Source: Ditylenchus dipsaci
Lineage: Eukaryota > Nematoda > Chromadorea > Rhabditida > Anguinidae
Direction: 5' to 3'
DNA length: 64,000 nucleotides
NCBI GenBank assembly: GCA_004194705.1
Contig: SADC01001281.1
Span: 1 to 64,000 of the forward strand
Below, piece by piece: positions 47,601 to 59,600 of this stretch; position 1 is the stretch's first letter; each line of letters begins with the position of its first letter. Under the pieces are notes generated by a model. It did not search any database. It was not told where the DNA came from and saw nothing but the letters and a program-made list of their open reading frames with translations. Both the position numbers and the translations under genes were made by a program.

Positions 47601-50600
47601 ATTTGTCTAATTGAACAATTTGTTTTTCAGCGTGTGATGCCAGAAATAGTGAGAACCATTCTGAACTCCGACTCAGTTTCCCTCGAGTCTGTATTCCCCA
47701 ATGCGGTCTCTGATGCTGATGGAAATGAAGGTATGATAGACAGAAAATGGAACTTTTTCACTGAGATATTTTTCTAGTGTACTGTCGGAAGGCCTGCGTA
47801 GGAACACTTGGAGAAGTAAATGTCATTGTAAGTAAATTGGACAAATATAAAAAATCATCCTCTCCGGGCTACAATGAGAGGGGGGCGAAATCGGCCTAAA
47901 TAGGACGCTTTTCACGGGGCTACTATTTTTCAACCCTCCTCCTAAGGAGGGGCTACTATTAGAGGGAGGGGGGCTACAATTAGAGTAAATACGGTACCAA
48001 GTATATTTTTTCAGCATTTCTACCTGAAATCGCCTGCTCTCAACGAAATAAACGACGCTCCACTTCGCAAAAACCTCAGCAACATGCTCAAAAAGATGCC
48101 CATGGAGCTGCAGTGCTTGCATAACGAATCCGGATGTTTGAAGGGCAACGGAGACATCAAGCAAAGCGACTCTTCATCTTTCACTGCCAGCAGTCCATCT
48201 AGGTCCAACTCTTCAGGCAAATTGAGGCATTTGGCTGACAAGGGTTCGTCTGGTTTTGGTATTGTATATTTTCAATGGACATTTCACCTTTTCAGTGCAA
48301 ACCAAAGTGTCCCAGTCCCACCAGAGGTTCATGCACAACTCCAATTCAACGTCCAGAATACACCAGCGCATCACTCAGAGCCTTTCCTCAAATTTCCAGC
48401 AGATGAATGACCTGTTTTCGGACAAAACTAGTGACAGTCCTAACTCAATGGTTGACCCTAAAGATGCTAGAGCAGAAGTAAATTTGTTACTACCTAGGAT
48501 TGGAGAGTCTTTCAATGTTTTGACATTTAAGCACAGGAACATTTGTTCAGATAGATTATTTTTTATAGACGAGTCTTAATAAATGTCGCCCGCCTTTTTA
48601 AGTTCAACCTTCAGCTGGATCCGACACGTTTTTAGCTCAATTTTCAAAGTCTTCTGTCGAAATCAATCCGCAAGTTTATAAAAAACATCGCAGGGATCTC
48701 GATTTTACCGGTAATTTCTAAACATGACCAGATTTAAAAAAATTGAATTGTGATCCCCGGGTCTTACTCCGTACAAAACTTACTGGCAAAATTGGAATAG
48801 TTACAACTTGCCAACATTGGCCGGAATCAACTTCCAAAACTCTTGGAAAATCGAGGTAAAAAGTGTCACGCCCGAGTGGGGGTCGAACTTGATACTTTTA
48901 CTGGCAATTATTTCTCAATTTGGGCAAAAATTTCAGATTTCAATTTTTGGTCATGATAGAATGTTGAGCATTTTGCATTAATTGGGCCATATACCGTATT
49001 CTCTCTAATAGATCAGCACTCTCTAATAGGGTTCAAGGCCGAAATTAGGGGGTAAACCACGTTTTACTGAATTTTTAAGGTGAATCCAAAAATTTTTCGG
49101 AGGTTGAAAATAGAGCGGCATGCCGCTCTATTAGAGAGAATACGGTAATTTTAGAGCTTTGATCATGCGGTGCGTGATACTGCCCGGTGTTTCATATTCG
49201 AAAAACACTTCAATAATAAATGCATCGACCTAAACTCTGTGAGAATCGGCTATCAGGCAAAAAAAGAGTATTGGACAACTGCTGAATTTCCCAATTGAAA
49301 AAAAACAGCAATCTAAAATTTTTGTCTGTGTCTCTTGTGATCTATACCGGAAATAAAAAATATTTTACAACCTGCTGGATGTTTCATAAAACCAAAATTT
49401 TAGTATATAGTGCAGCAACTCCTTTGTTCAGGTGTTTATTCTGCCGCTAGTGGACAATGACGTTCCTTTGGGATTAGCCAGTGAGGAAGCCATTATGCAA
49501 TCTTTTGCGCGGATGTATTCTTCTCGCAAGCACAAGGACTCACAAGACACTGACAAAAAGAACAAAGTGGCTTTTGTGGCTGCTTCTGGAAGTGTTGGTA
49601 AGGATATCGTACCATCCAACCCGAATACCCTCCACTATATTCCAGTGTCCGACAGGACCACAGATGTGGCCAGTGACGAAGAGGAAGCCGAGGGTGCCTC
49701 TTCAGCTTCCTGTTCCTCCAACGACAATCCAATGGCCAATGCTGAAGGGGAAGAAGACGATGAAGCCGAAGACATATCCACCCTACCCGATAATTTCAGT
49801 GACATAGACGTAGTCCCTATTTCTGCTAATGTGTCTGGTAGGGGATCGCCTTTAAGGTAGTTTCATTAGTTACGTATTCCTTTTCTACCCTATAAAAGTC
49901 ATTTTCTGAATGTTTTCTTAAATTTTCCGAAAACATTGACGAAAACACACGACAAGGTCAAAAAATTTTCCGGGACGGGGATCCGGGATGGGAAAATGAC
50001 CAAATTTGCGTCGGGCTGGTTTGATGTGATAATTGTGATATTTTTAGTATAAGTGGTGAAAGAAATTCTGGCCGTGATACTCCATTTTCTGGTGCTGCAG
50101 AACAAAATGGTGAGTAGATCTGTCTAAATTTTTGACTTTTTTAAGTTGAATATAACATATAGAGTGAGATCTGGTAAGAAAGGATGGTACAATAAGTCAA
50201 AGTTGTGTGTTCAGTAAAATATATGGTGCAAAAATAGGGTTGGCCAGACTTGCGGACAATATTTTGCGGATGCGTGTTTTCGGACGTCATTATTGCGGAC
50301 AAAGCTTTGCGAATGAGGTTTTGCGCCTCAACTTTTGCGGATCAAATCTTGCGGACGCAAGATTTGCGGACGAACATTTGCGAACTTCATATAAGCATCG
50401 CATATAAGTCACAGTTTCGGCTAACTTAGTTTTAAATACTGTCATCCTTCACTCCGGCTTGAGATACCTTCTTTTTTCTGCTCCTTTTCTGCCAAACATC
50501 GGTTTATCCGCAAAAGTCGGTCCGCAAATGTTCGTCCGCAAATGTTGCATCCGCGAAATTCGGTCCGCAAAGTCTCGTCCGCAAATCTTTGTTCGCAAAT

Positions 50601-53600
50601 TTTCGTCCACAAATTTCGCGTCCGCAAAATTTGGTCCGAATGCGTTGTGTCCGCAAAATGTTGTCCGCAAGTCTGTCCAACCCCGAAAATGGAATTATTG
50701 GATTTTGGCTGGGAAAGGCTGAGATTCGGGTGAAATTCCAGTAGAAAGCCCAGCCCCAACAAATTGGTTCTTTTCCGTTATCAGGACCTCACCAAAAACT
50801 GCCACTTGTAATGGTTTTTATTAGGATTTTTTGGATTGGCCGGTTAAAAAACCGGTTTTTTTCAGAGCCGGTTTTCGGTTCCGGTTTTTTCAATTTTCTT
50901 CGGTCGGTTAATTGAGCTGTTAATTGACCTGATTTTCAGTAACTTAATTGTACTTTTCTTGTATTTTTTTTCAGAATTGTACTTTCTTGAAACATTTTTT
51001 TTTTCAAATTTTGTGTTACCTACGCTGTTTCAGTCTCAAAATTTACTGTTTTCTGTCCCAAAATATATCCCATATATTCCAGTTTAACTAAAAAGATAAA
51101 CTTTAACTTTAAAACTATTTTCATCAAATTTAAGATCCTCTCGGAGCCGGTTCATCCTTTTCCAATGCACCTGGAGTGGCTATTCCTGTAGAGAATAGGA
51201 GAAATCTTCCGGTAGTTTAATAACCCGCAAAAATTCTATGCTATATTTGGCAATTTCAGACCCTTCCAGTTACAGTGCGCAAACAAAATCATGAAGGCTT
51301 AGAGGAAAAGTTTGGGAAATTTGGACTTCCACCAGCTGAACCCTCCAAATATCGTAGGTTAATTTGATTCAGAAATTTTTTTACTTATTAAAAGCTATTT
51401 GCAGGTGACGAAACTTACTCTCTGGTCAGTGACAGCTGGTCCACAGATGTGGTCGCCTCGGACAATGAGGGCTTGAGGTAATTTTGGTTGTTCCCAAAAA
51501 TCAATCACCTGTATAAGCAGGTGGAGTTCAACTGATTAGACAGTTGGTTGACAAGTTGAGCAGCGATTTATACTGAAGTCAGAGAGAGACCGGATTGTTT
51601 CCAATACGACCGTAGTCCGGCCAAAATTTCGTAGTGGACCGAAGAGTAACCAGGCTGGATTTGTGATTCTCGGAACGCAATATGAAACCGAATCTAATGC
51701 TTCTTCTGCCTATCGGAAGAAAGAAACATTTTTTGTAACAAAAATTCTAATCTAGTGAATCTCGGAGTGAAATGCCACCTATGCTAGCCCTACTTCAACA
51801 ACCTCAGCACTACTTTTCGGGCACCAGAAACATGGCTAATCCCTGCATCCATCCATCAGCAACCCTCCTTCCACGTCTTCAGCTCTAAGTGCTTCCAATA
51901 CTGCTGCTGGTGCAGCCAATAATAATTTCCTCCAATCTACACCAACCACTAGTTCCACGGTTAGCTTGGTCCATATGGATTCGGTAAAAAGATTTTATAT
52001 CTGGTTAATTTTATTCAGGAATCTCCAAACAAGTATTATGACCCTGAGAATCTCGAACAATGCAAAGCCTTTTCGGATGCCAAACGCAAACTGAGGTAAT
52101 AGCACCTATAATTTTTGGCTTCACAGCCGAGTCTCCATAAAGCAAAATCCTCTCAAGTTCGTTTCTGCCATGGACCCAACAATTTTTTTCTTCAATTTAC
52201 ATCGACCACTTTTCGCATTATTTAATCAGTAGGGATAGGATTTTTATGAAATTGCATATTTTTCTGCAAACTTAGAAAGCCTTTTTATGCATAGAAACAG
52301 TGCGACTTTTGGTTGGAACAAATCTCCTTTTAATTCTATAAGTGCATATTTTTTGCATATTTTGCCAAATTTCAAAAATCGTGCATATTTTGGGTTTTTC
52401 GTGCATAATTCGTGCATTTTTCTATCACAATTGCTAATTTTTATATGTTTGTGTCACTTTACGTATAATTGTATATCTAGGAATCATGCCGAAGCTCAAG
52501 TCGTCTCAAGCGTCTCTCTATCGTCAGTGGATTTCGAAGTTTAACAATGGCGAAAAAGTCTACTCAATTGACGGAAAAGTGATATATTGTCAAGCTTGTC
52601 AAAAACAGGTATCGTTGTTGAGTTTCTTTTTCTTTTTGCACATTTTCTAGAAGTAATGTTTTAGGTCGAGTGTTCACGATTGTTCCAGCTCGAGCAACAC
52701 AACAAAGGTGAGAAGCATGCAGCAAATGTCGTTCGTTTTCTTCAGCAAGCTGCCAAGCAACAATTTTTAAAAGTCGACGCGCCTGATCCGTTTGCAGCTG
52801 ATCTATGTTTTGCACTTGTCTCTGCTAATATTCCGCTGTACAAAGTCAATCATCCTATCTTCAAAGCTTTTTGGAAAAGAATTGCAAGCGAAATGTTCCT
52901 GACGAATCAACTTTGCGAAAGAATTATCTGAAGGCTATTTTCAATCAGGTTGTTTATAAATTGAACATGTTTTAATTATTTATATATTTAAGGTTATTGA
53001 TTCAATCAAAGCAAAGGTGGACGGCAAGTATGTGTGGGCATCTGTCGATGAAACAACCGATTCTCAAGGCCGACATGCTACCAATCTTCTTATCGGAACA
53101 ATGAATGAAGAAGACCAAAAGCCTCATCTCGTAGCAACAAAGTTTCTGGAGAAAGTAAACAACTCAACAATTGCTCGTTTCGTGAATGACAGTCTTAGTA
53201 AGTATTAATTAATTCTTATGTTAATTTCTCAATGTTAAGGAGAATTCATATCTTCTGATCAATTACTTTTGCTGGTTACTGACGGTGTTGCATATATGTT
53301 GAAAGCAGGAGAGGTACCTCTATTTCTACTTCTACTTCTATTTCAAGCAACTATTAACTAAGAATAAATTTAGGCTTTGAGTGTTTTTTATCCTAATATG
53401 ATTCACGTTACATGCGTTTGCCACGGATTAAATCGAGTTTGTGAATTTGTTCGAATACAGTTTCCAAATGTCGACCAACTGATTAATCAAACAAAGAAGG
53501 TTTTTTTGTTTTCTGCATTCTATGCTCCTCTCAAAGAGTGATTTTAGGTCTTTCGCAAAGCTCCATCGAGAATTGTCAAGTTCAAAAAATTGTGTCCTGG

Positions 53601-56600
53601 AATGCCTCTGCCTCCAAAACCGGTTCTTACAAGATGGGGTACATGGCTAGAAGCAGCTAATTATTATTGCACCAATTTCAATGTTGTCAAAGAGGTAACA
53701 TACCTAGTTTATATTAATTTTTTTTATGGGTTTAAGGTTGTGGGAGGTCTTGATTCGGAGGATGCTAGCTCAATTCATTTATCAAAGAAGGCTTTCGAGG
53801 ATAACAGCATTTCTCAATGTCTCGCGTGTGTTCAAGCTCATTTCTCAATTCTACCAGTGGCAATCAAGAAGTTGGAAGAGCAAAACATGACACTCAACAG
53901 TGCGCTGGCGGTTCTGTACGAAGTCGTGGAGTCTTTGGAAAACGTGCCGGGTGAAATGGGAGCAGTCGTCAACGATAAAATGAAAAGTGTTTTGGAGAAA
54001 AATCGAGGACTTGCAAAATTAATGGTACTTTAAAAAAATTTACGATAAAACTGAAAGGTTGTTTTTAGAAAATCGACAGAATGCTAAACGGTGAAATTCT
54101 TGATGAAGTAAACCTTGCTCCAGACGTAATTGCGGCCTACAAATTTGCTCCAATTCAGTCCTGCGATGTTGAAAGAAGCTTCAGTGTATATAAAACAATT
54201 TTGGCTGACAATAGGAACAGATTTACTCCAGAAGCGTTGGAAATGTATATTATTTGCAATTGTTATGAATTTTGAGAAAAAGTTGTGTTTGTTATTGCTT
54301 TTTATTGTATAAAATTTGCTGCATATTTTTTTATTTTTGTGTATATTTTCAATTTTTAGTGCATATTTTACTGCATATTTTTAGGTTTTCAGTGCATATT
54401 TTATGCGCATATTTCGGGATTTTTAGTGCATAAAAATCCTATCCCTATTAATCAGTCAGTTGTGTCTAGGGTTGTCGAGCCGAGGGCTGGAAATCGAGCT
54501 TTCGGCTCGAAGCTCGACTTTTTTTCAATCTTCGAGTTTTGAGCCAAAGGCTCAAAAAAATTCTAGGTTTTTAGGTTAACTGTGAATCATATTTAATTAT
54601 CTCCTACGTAATTTTATGCACTAAAAACGATAAAAATGTTCTCCGACACTTTCTCAGCCAAAAAGCAGGTTTTCAAATAAAAATATTACCATAATTTGAC
54701 TTTTCGCCTTAGATATCCAAGGCAAACTAAACGGAAAGCCAACAGACAACCGAGACGACAAAACTCCCAAAAGCGAACATTGGTCTCTGGAGGATAACCG
54801 GCCTAAAGAAAACAGAAAATTTGTAACTAAAAGCTGAGATTGAAAAAACTGACTAGTGCCAAAAATCTGACCACATCTTTTGTTGCACAATTTCCAATTG
54901 TATTTGCTTTGTTCAGACTGGTGCTCAGCTCTGCATCCAATGTTTCCATGACTTGTGGTCAGACTAGCACTGGAGTTAGTCTGGATGGCATCAATTCCAT
55001 TGTGACCATCAACAACACATCCACCTCCAGTCAGAGGTATGGTTCAAAAAAATTTGCACCCGAAAAAGTCATATTCCCAAACATTAGTGAGTATGAATCC
55101 AAAAGACTCAACGATTTCCTGAAAATTCTTCTTGCTGAGTCCATCAACAGTCGGGAGAGGACATTTTCGGCCCAGATCCGAGAAGTACAGCGCTGTCTAA
55201 CCATGTTCGACAACAAAGGGTCAATATTTTAAAAGAAATTTTCTAGTAATTTCTAAACTCCAAAAAGAAATTTAGGGTTCGCAAGTTGCTGAGAACTTTA
55301 AAAAATGAGCATCGCAAAAGAACATCTTACCTGTTATACCTGCAAAACTCGAGGTAAACTTGCTAAAAACTTGATTATCTATGGCGTTATCCAGCCTGGA
55401 GGTTGTTCTAGCTTTTTCGGCTTGTTCAAGGGTGTGGGTGCTTTGTTGTCATATAAAACCGTTTTGTTTTCTTTTTATTGTTTTTAGGAGCAGGATTGAC
55501 CAGTGTAATAACGGAGGGGCTCAAATTTTTTAAAAAAAAACTCTCAACAAATGAAAAATTTCTAAAACATTGGCTTATGCTCGACCAGTCGGTTGTTCGA
55601 AATTTTGAAATTTTTTATGCAAACAAAAAATTATTTTAATATATTCTGTCATAATCAGGGTGGTCTCTTCGCAAATCAAGGCTGCATCGGATATGAAAAA
55701 TATCCTAAATGGGATTCCTGATTTCGGCTATTTTCGATAAATTTTTAAAAAATTAAAATAGCCTATGCTTATAAGCTTTATCCAAAAATTAGACACTTTT
55801 TTCGAATGTCGGATACCTGATGCAACCCTGCTGTGAATGCAAGATTTATGGTTCTTTAAACACAAACCGAAAATATGAAAAAGCATGAACAAGGCCAAAT
55901 TAAAATTGGATCATCACATAAAAAGTCCCGATTTCTCAAGTATAAACTTAAACTTTTTTTAGATTGACCCTATTGCAATTGAACTACTACCTGTTTCGCA
56001 CTAAAATTAGAATTCAGAGGTAATTTTATAGGAGAGGAAAAAGCTGTTCAGATTTGAAAATTCGAACTTGGTGGCGCAGTGGGTGAGCATTTGTGTTTAA
56101 TGGCCTGAAATCATGCGCAGGTTCGATCCCACCTGGTTGTACGCTATTTATTTTGGCTTGTTTAACCAATGTCTAAGGGTAATTGGGGTCGCCAGTTCTA
56201 AATTTGGCGCTAAATGTAGAATTACACCGATTAATTGGTAAACAAGCCAAAATAAATAAACAGCACCCCAAGTGCACCTCCCTCCTTGCAAAGAGTATTT
56301 TTTTCTAAGTTAGCTTTTTTTCACTTTTCACCTATTTCTCACCTTTTGCGCCGACAAAATCAAGGGTTTTTGGCCGCTTTGCGGCCAAAGACCAGCACAC
56401 TCCACATTGCAATGGATTGGGGTGAAAAATAATCAAGGGAACCGAAAATAGTAGGCTTAGAGAAAAATACTCTTTCGATGGTTTCGTCTCTCGGGGTTTT
56501 ACAAAATAAATAGCGTGCCACCAGGTGGGATTAAACTTGCGCACCATTTTGGGCCATAAAACACAAACTCTTATCCACTGCACCACCGAGACCGAATTTT

Positions 56601-59600
56601 CAAATCTAAACAGCTGTTCTCTTCTTTTATGGAGCAGCGAGAGATTGTGCCATTTCAAATTAGGCCTGTTCGAATTGGTCTAGTTTCATTTTATGGATTA
56701 ACAGCAAATTGATTCATGATTTCCATGGGTTGTTTTGCCGTGGAACGGAACACAACCGATATATTCGCCCAATCTGAAATGCCCCAATCTATTACTACCT
56801 TTTTTGTTTATGGCTAAAATTGTTTTGCCTTCCAAATTATTCTTTTACCCCGCCAAATCGTAAAAATGAGTATTTCTCGGTGTTCTTATGTCGTAAAATT
56901 TTTTTCCTTCGATCATCATGTAGCCCTAAATCTCTAGTTTTTGATGAGCCATTAAACTGACTCCTTGTTATTGAAAAAAATTGAGAAATATCCATCTTTA
57001 TGAAAGAGGAATTGTTTCATAAAAACATGTATTTCTCAAACTTTTCACTACAACAAGAAGTCAGTTGATAGCTTATGAGAAACTAGAGATTCAGGGTGGT
57101 ATTTCAGCTAACTGATGAGTGTGATAAGTTGATAAGTGACAAGTAAAAAGTTGATAAACTTATCAAACTTGTCATGATTAGTCCGATAAGTGAAAAGTTG
57201 ATTAGTGAAAAGCGATAAGCTTATCATGTTAAGTGTGTTAAGTGTTTCAGCTGGCACTTATCAGCATGCTAAACGATGAGTGATACGCGATAAATGTATC
57301 ATGATAAGCGACATGATAAGTGATGTGTGTTTCAGCAAAAAATCTGATAAGTTGACAAATTTATCAACATATATCATGATGATTTTGATATGTCTATTTT
57401 GACGTATCAAGAAAATATGATAAGTTAGATAAGTTCATGAAAAGGGGTCTTGAACTTTAAATTACATACTTAACACCATTTTTGATTATTTATATAGCAT
57501 TGTTTATTCATTTTACCGCTTGTCAGACATTATAATGTTTTAAAAGCGAAGATTGTTTTGCTGATTTTTAAGCAGTAGTAACAGCAGTAGTAACACCTAC
57601 ATTCATTTGTCGAAATAAAGTTACTGTAAATAAAAAATTGAATTTGTGGCGAATTACATATGACAGTTCAATGCTTAAATTATGTGATAAGTGATATGTG
57701 TTAAGTTGATAAGTGACAAGTCGATAAGTGTTATGTGAAAAGTTTATCATGATATGTGCGATACGTGTTTCAAGTAAACTTATCGCTTTCAATTATCACT
57801 CATCAAACTTATCGTGATAAGTATAGCTGAAACACACATCACACATATCATGATAAACTTTTCACTTTTCACTTATCACTTATCTGTTAGCTGAAATAGC
57901 GCCCAGGGCTACATAATGATTTAAAAAAAATTTACGACTTAAAAACACCGAGAAATACTAATTTTTACGATTTGGGGGATAAATGAATGATTTGGCGGGG
58001 TGAAAGAATAATTAGGCGGGTGAAAGTACTTACAGCCTTTGTTTATTAACTTTGCTAATTTTTTGGTAATTTCTAGAGAGAAATCCCTATCAGCCGAGTG
58101 CCTCATAGAAATTTGGTCAGATTTTTTTTGGAGAACAAAGATCTATTTCTGCGCCAGTTTATTCAAGACTTTCAACTACTCAAAGCGCAGGTAATTTTCT
58201 GCTTTTTAATAAATACTTTTAAATTTTATCACATTTTTCTATTAAAAAGACCGTCTATTTTCAAACCTCCAAAAAATCGGGACATTTTGAATCAATACTT
58301 ATGAATTTCAACAGGATGAGAAAACAGATGCAGTGGACAGAGCACTTCGCTATTTGTATGAGAGATTGTTTGTGGAGCCTATGTGGAGATTTGCGACCCC
58401 TGATAACATTGAATATGCTCGAAAATCATTAGTAAATCATCATCTCAAACCAACTGTATTTTCCAACTGTAGCATTTCAGGAAAGATCCCTGATGGCTCA
58501 TGTATACAATTTCGCCCTGTTTCCTAATGGGGAAGCTGACCACTGCAGGGATGAGTAAGTTCAATCCAAAACTATGATTCGTATTGAATACTTCTTTCAG
58601 AGTGTTTCACAAATCCATGCAAAAGCTGTCCACCATAATCAATGTGAATCACACAGAGTTGGGCATCCCGAAAGTAATTTATTCCAAACAAAAAAGAATT
58701 TTACACACAAGTGTTGTTTTTCACAGAAATTTCACGGTGAAACTCCCTGGCCTTCAGCACAGGCGGAAATAGCTATAATAAATGCTTATAAATCTCCCTG
58801 CGACAAAATGGCTTGCGTTGTTAGATGTTGTGAGACTATAGAGGTAAGTTAACAGTTTATGAAACTACCCTTAAACATAAAACTTGCTGTCAAATTTCAA
58901 ATTCCGCTCAAGAAAAAATATCCAAATTCAATTTTTTGAAATTCAAATGATTTTTATCTTGAGCGGAATTTAAAATTTGACAGCAAGTTTTCATGTTTAA
59001 ACAGGGATGATATCTCAAAATTTTGAAAAAAAGTACATTTTCCAAAAAAAAAAAGATTTTGGGGCCAAAAAAAAGTACAATTCCCGAAACTCAATAAAGC
59101 GCCTTCAAACTTTTTATTTCTACACCAATGAAACACATAACACTTTTCAAACAAATAAAACAATTCAATCATATTTCTGTTACTATAGACATATGAAATC
59201 TAAATTAACTCATACAAAATTTTTGTATGACTTTTGGTATTTTGTATCTTTTCCGCACCATAAGGTCGTGTCAAAAGTTCGGGCCGTTTTTTTCACAAGC
59301 GATGTTTGTGGTATTGTGTTTTTACCTCAGATTTTTCATAAATTTTTTTAAAGTTTACCACTCATTTTGTAGCCAAGATTTTGAGCTGCAAAATGAGTGG
59401 TAAACTTTTGATAAATTGATGAAAATCCAAAAAAAAACGTAGTGCCACAAATAGTGCTTGTAATTAAATCAGTACGGATTTTTCGACACGCCCTAATATT
59501 AGGTTGTTCGGAAAGTTCGCGGAATTTTGTAATGATCCCTATTGTGTTTTTAGCGTTTTGGTTTTCGAGTTTTCTTGCAATTCTGTTGCATTTAAACCGT

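Larger units (their letters stand above)
47631..52095 (+). other. GAPVD1: GAPVD1 exons 11-20: central low-conservation region
   Basis: Mostly Ser/Asp/Glu-rich linker as in the family. Recognisable landmarks are FYLKSPALNEINDAP, VFILPLVDNDVPLGL, EEKFGKFGLPPAEPSKYR, YSLVSDSWSTDVVASDNEG (the conserved ETWSTDV block) and AFSDAKRKLR. Exon 19 (51756-51983) has a stop in the incoming frame, while the outgoing frame is open from about 51850. Its 228-nt length does not reconcile the phases of exons 18 and 20, so one base is missing or extra. Confidence 0.85.
55500..58070. other. GAPVD1 intron 24: nested repeats
   Basis: Contents: 55685-55835, a decayed relative of the 5221 MITE (GGCTGCATCGGATATG … GATGCAACCCTG); 56040-56640, two inverted tRNA-derived SINEs; 56815-58025, a palindrome with a second palindrome inside. 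Remaining bases are unstructured. Confidence 0.65.

Noticed and set aside
47823..48241. Minus-strand frames opposite GAPVD1 exon 13
   Set aside because: The plus strand continues GAPVD1 with consistent splice sites and phase; the minus frames have no supporting features.
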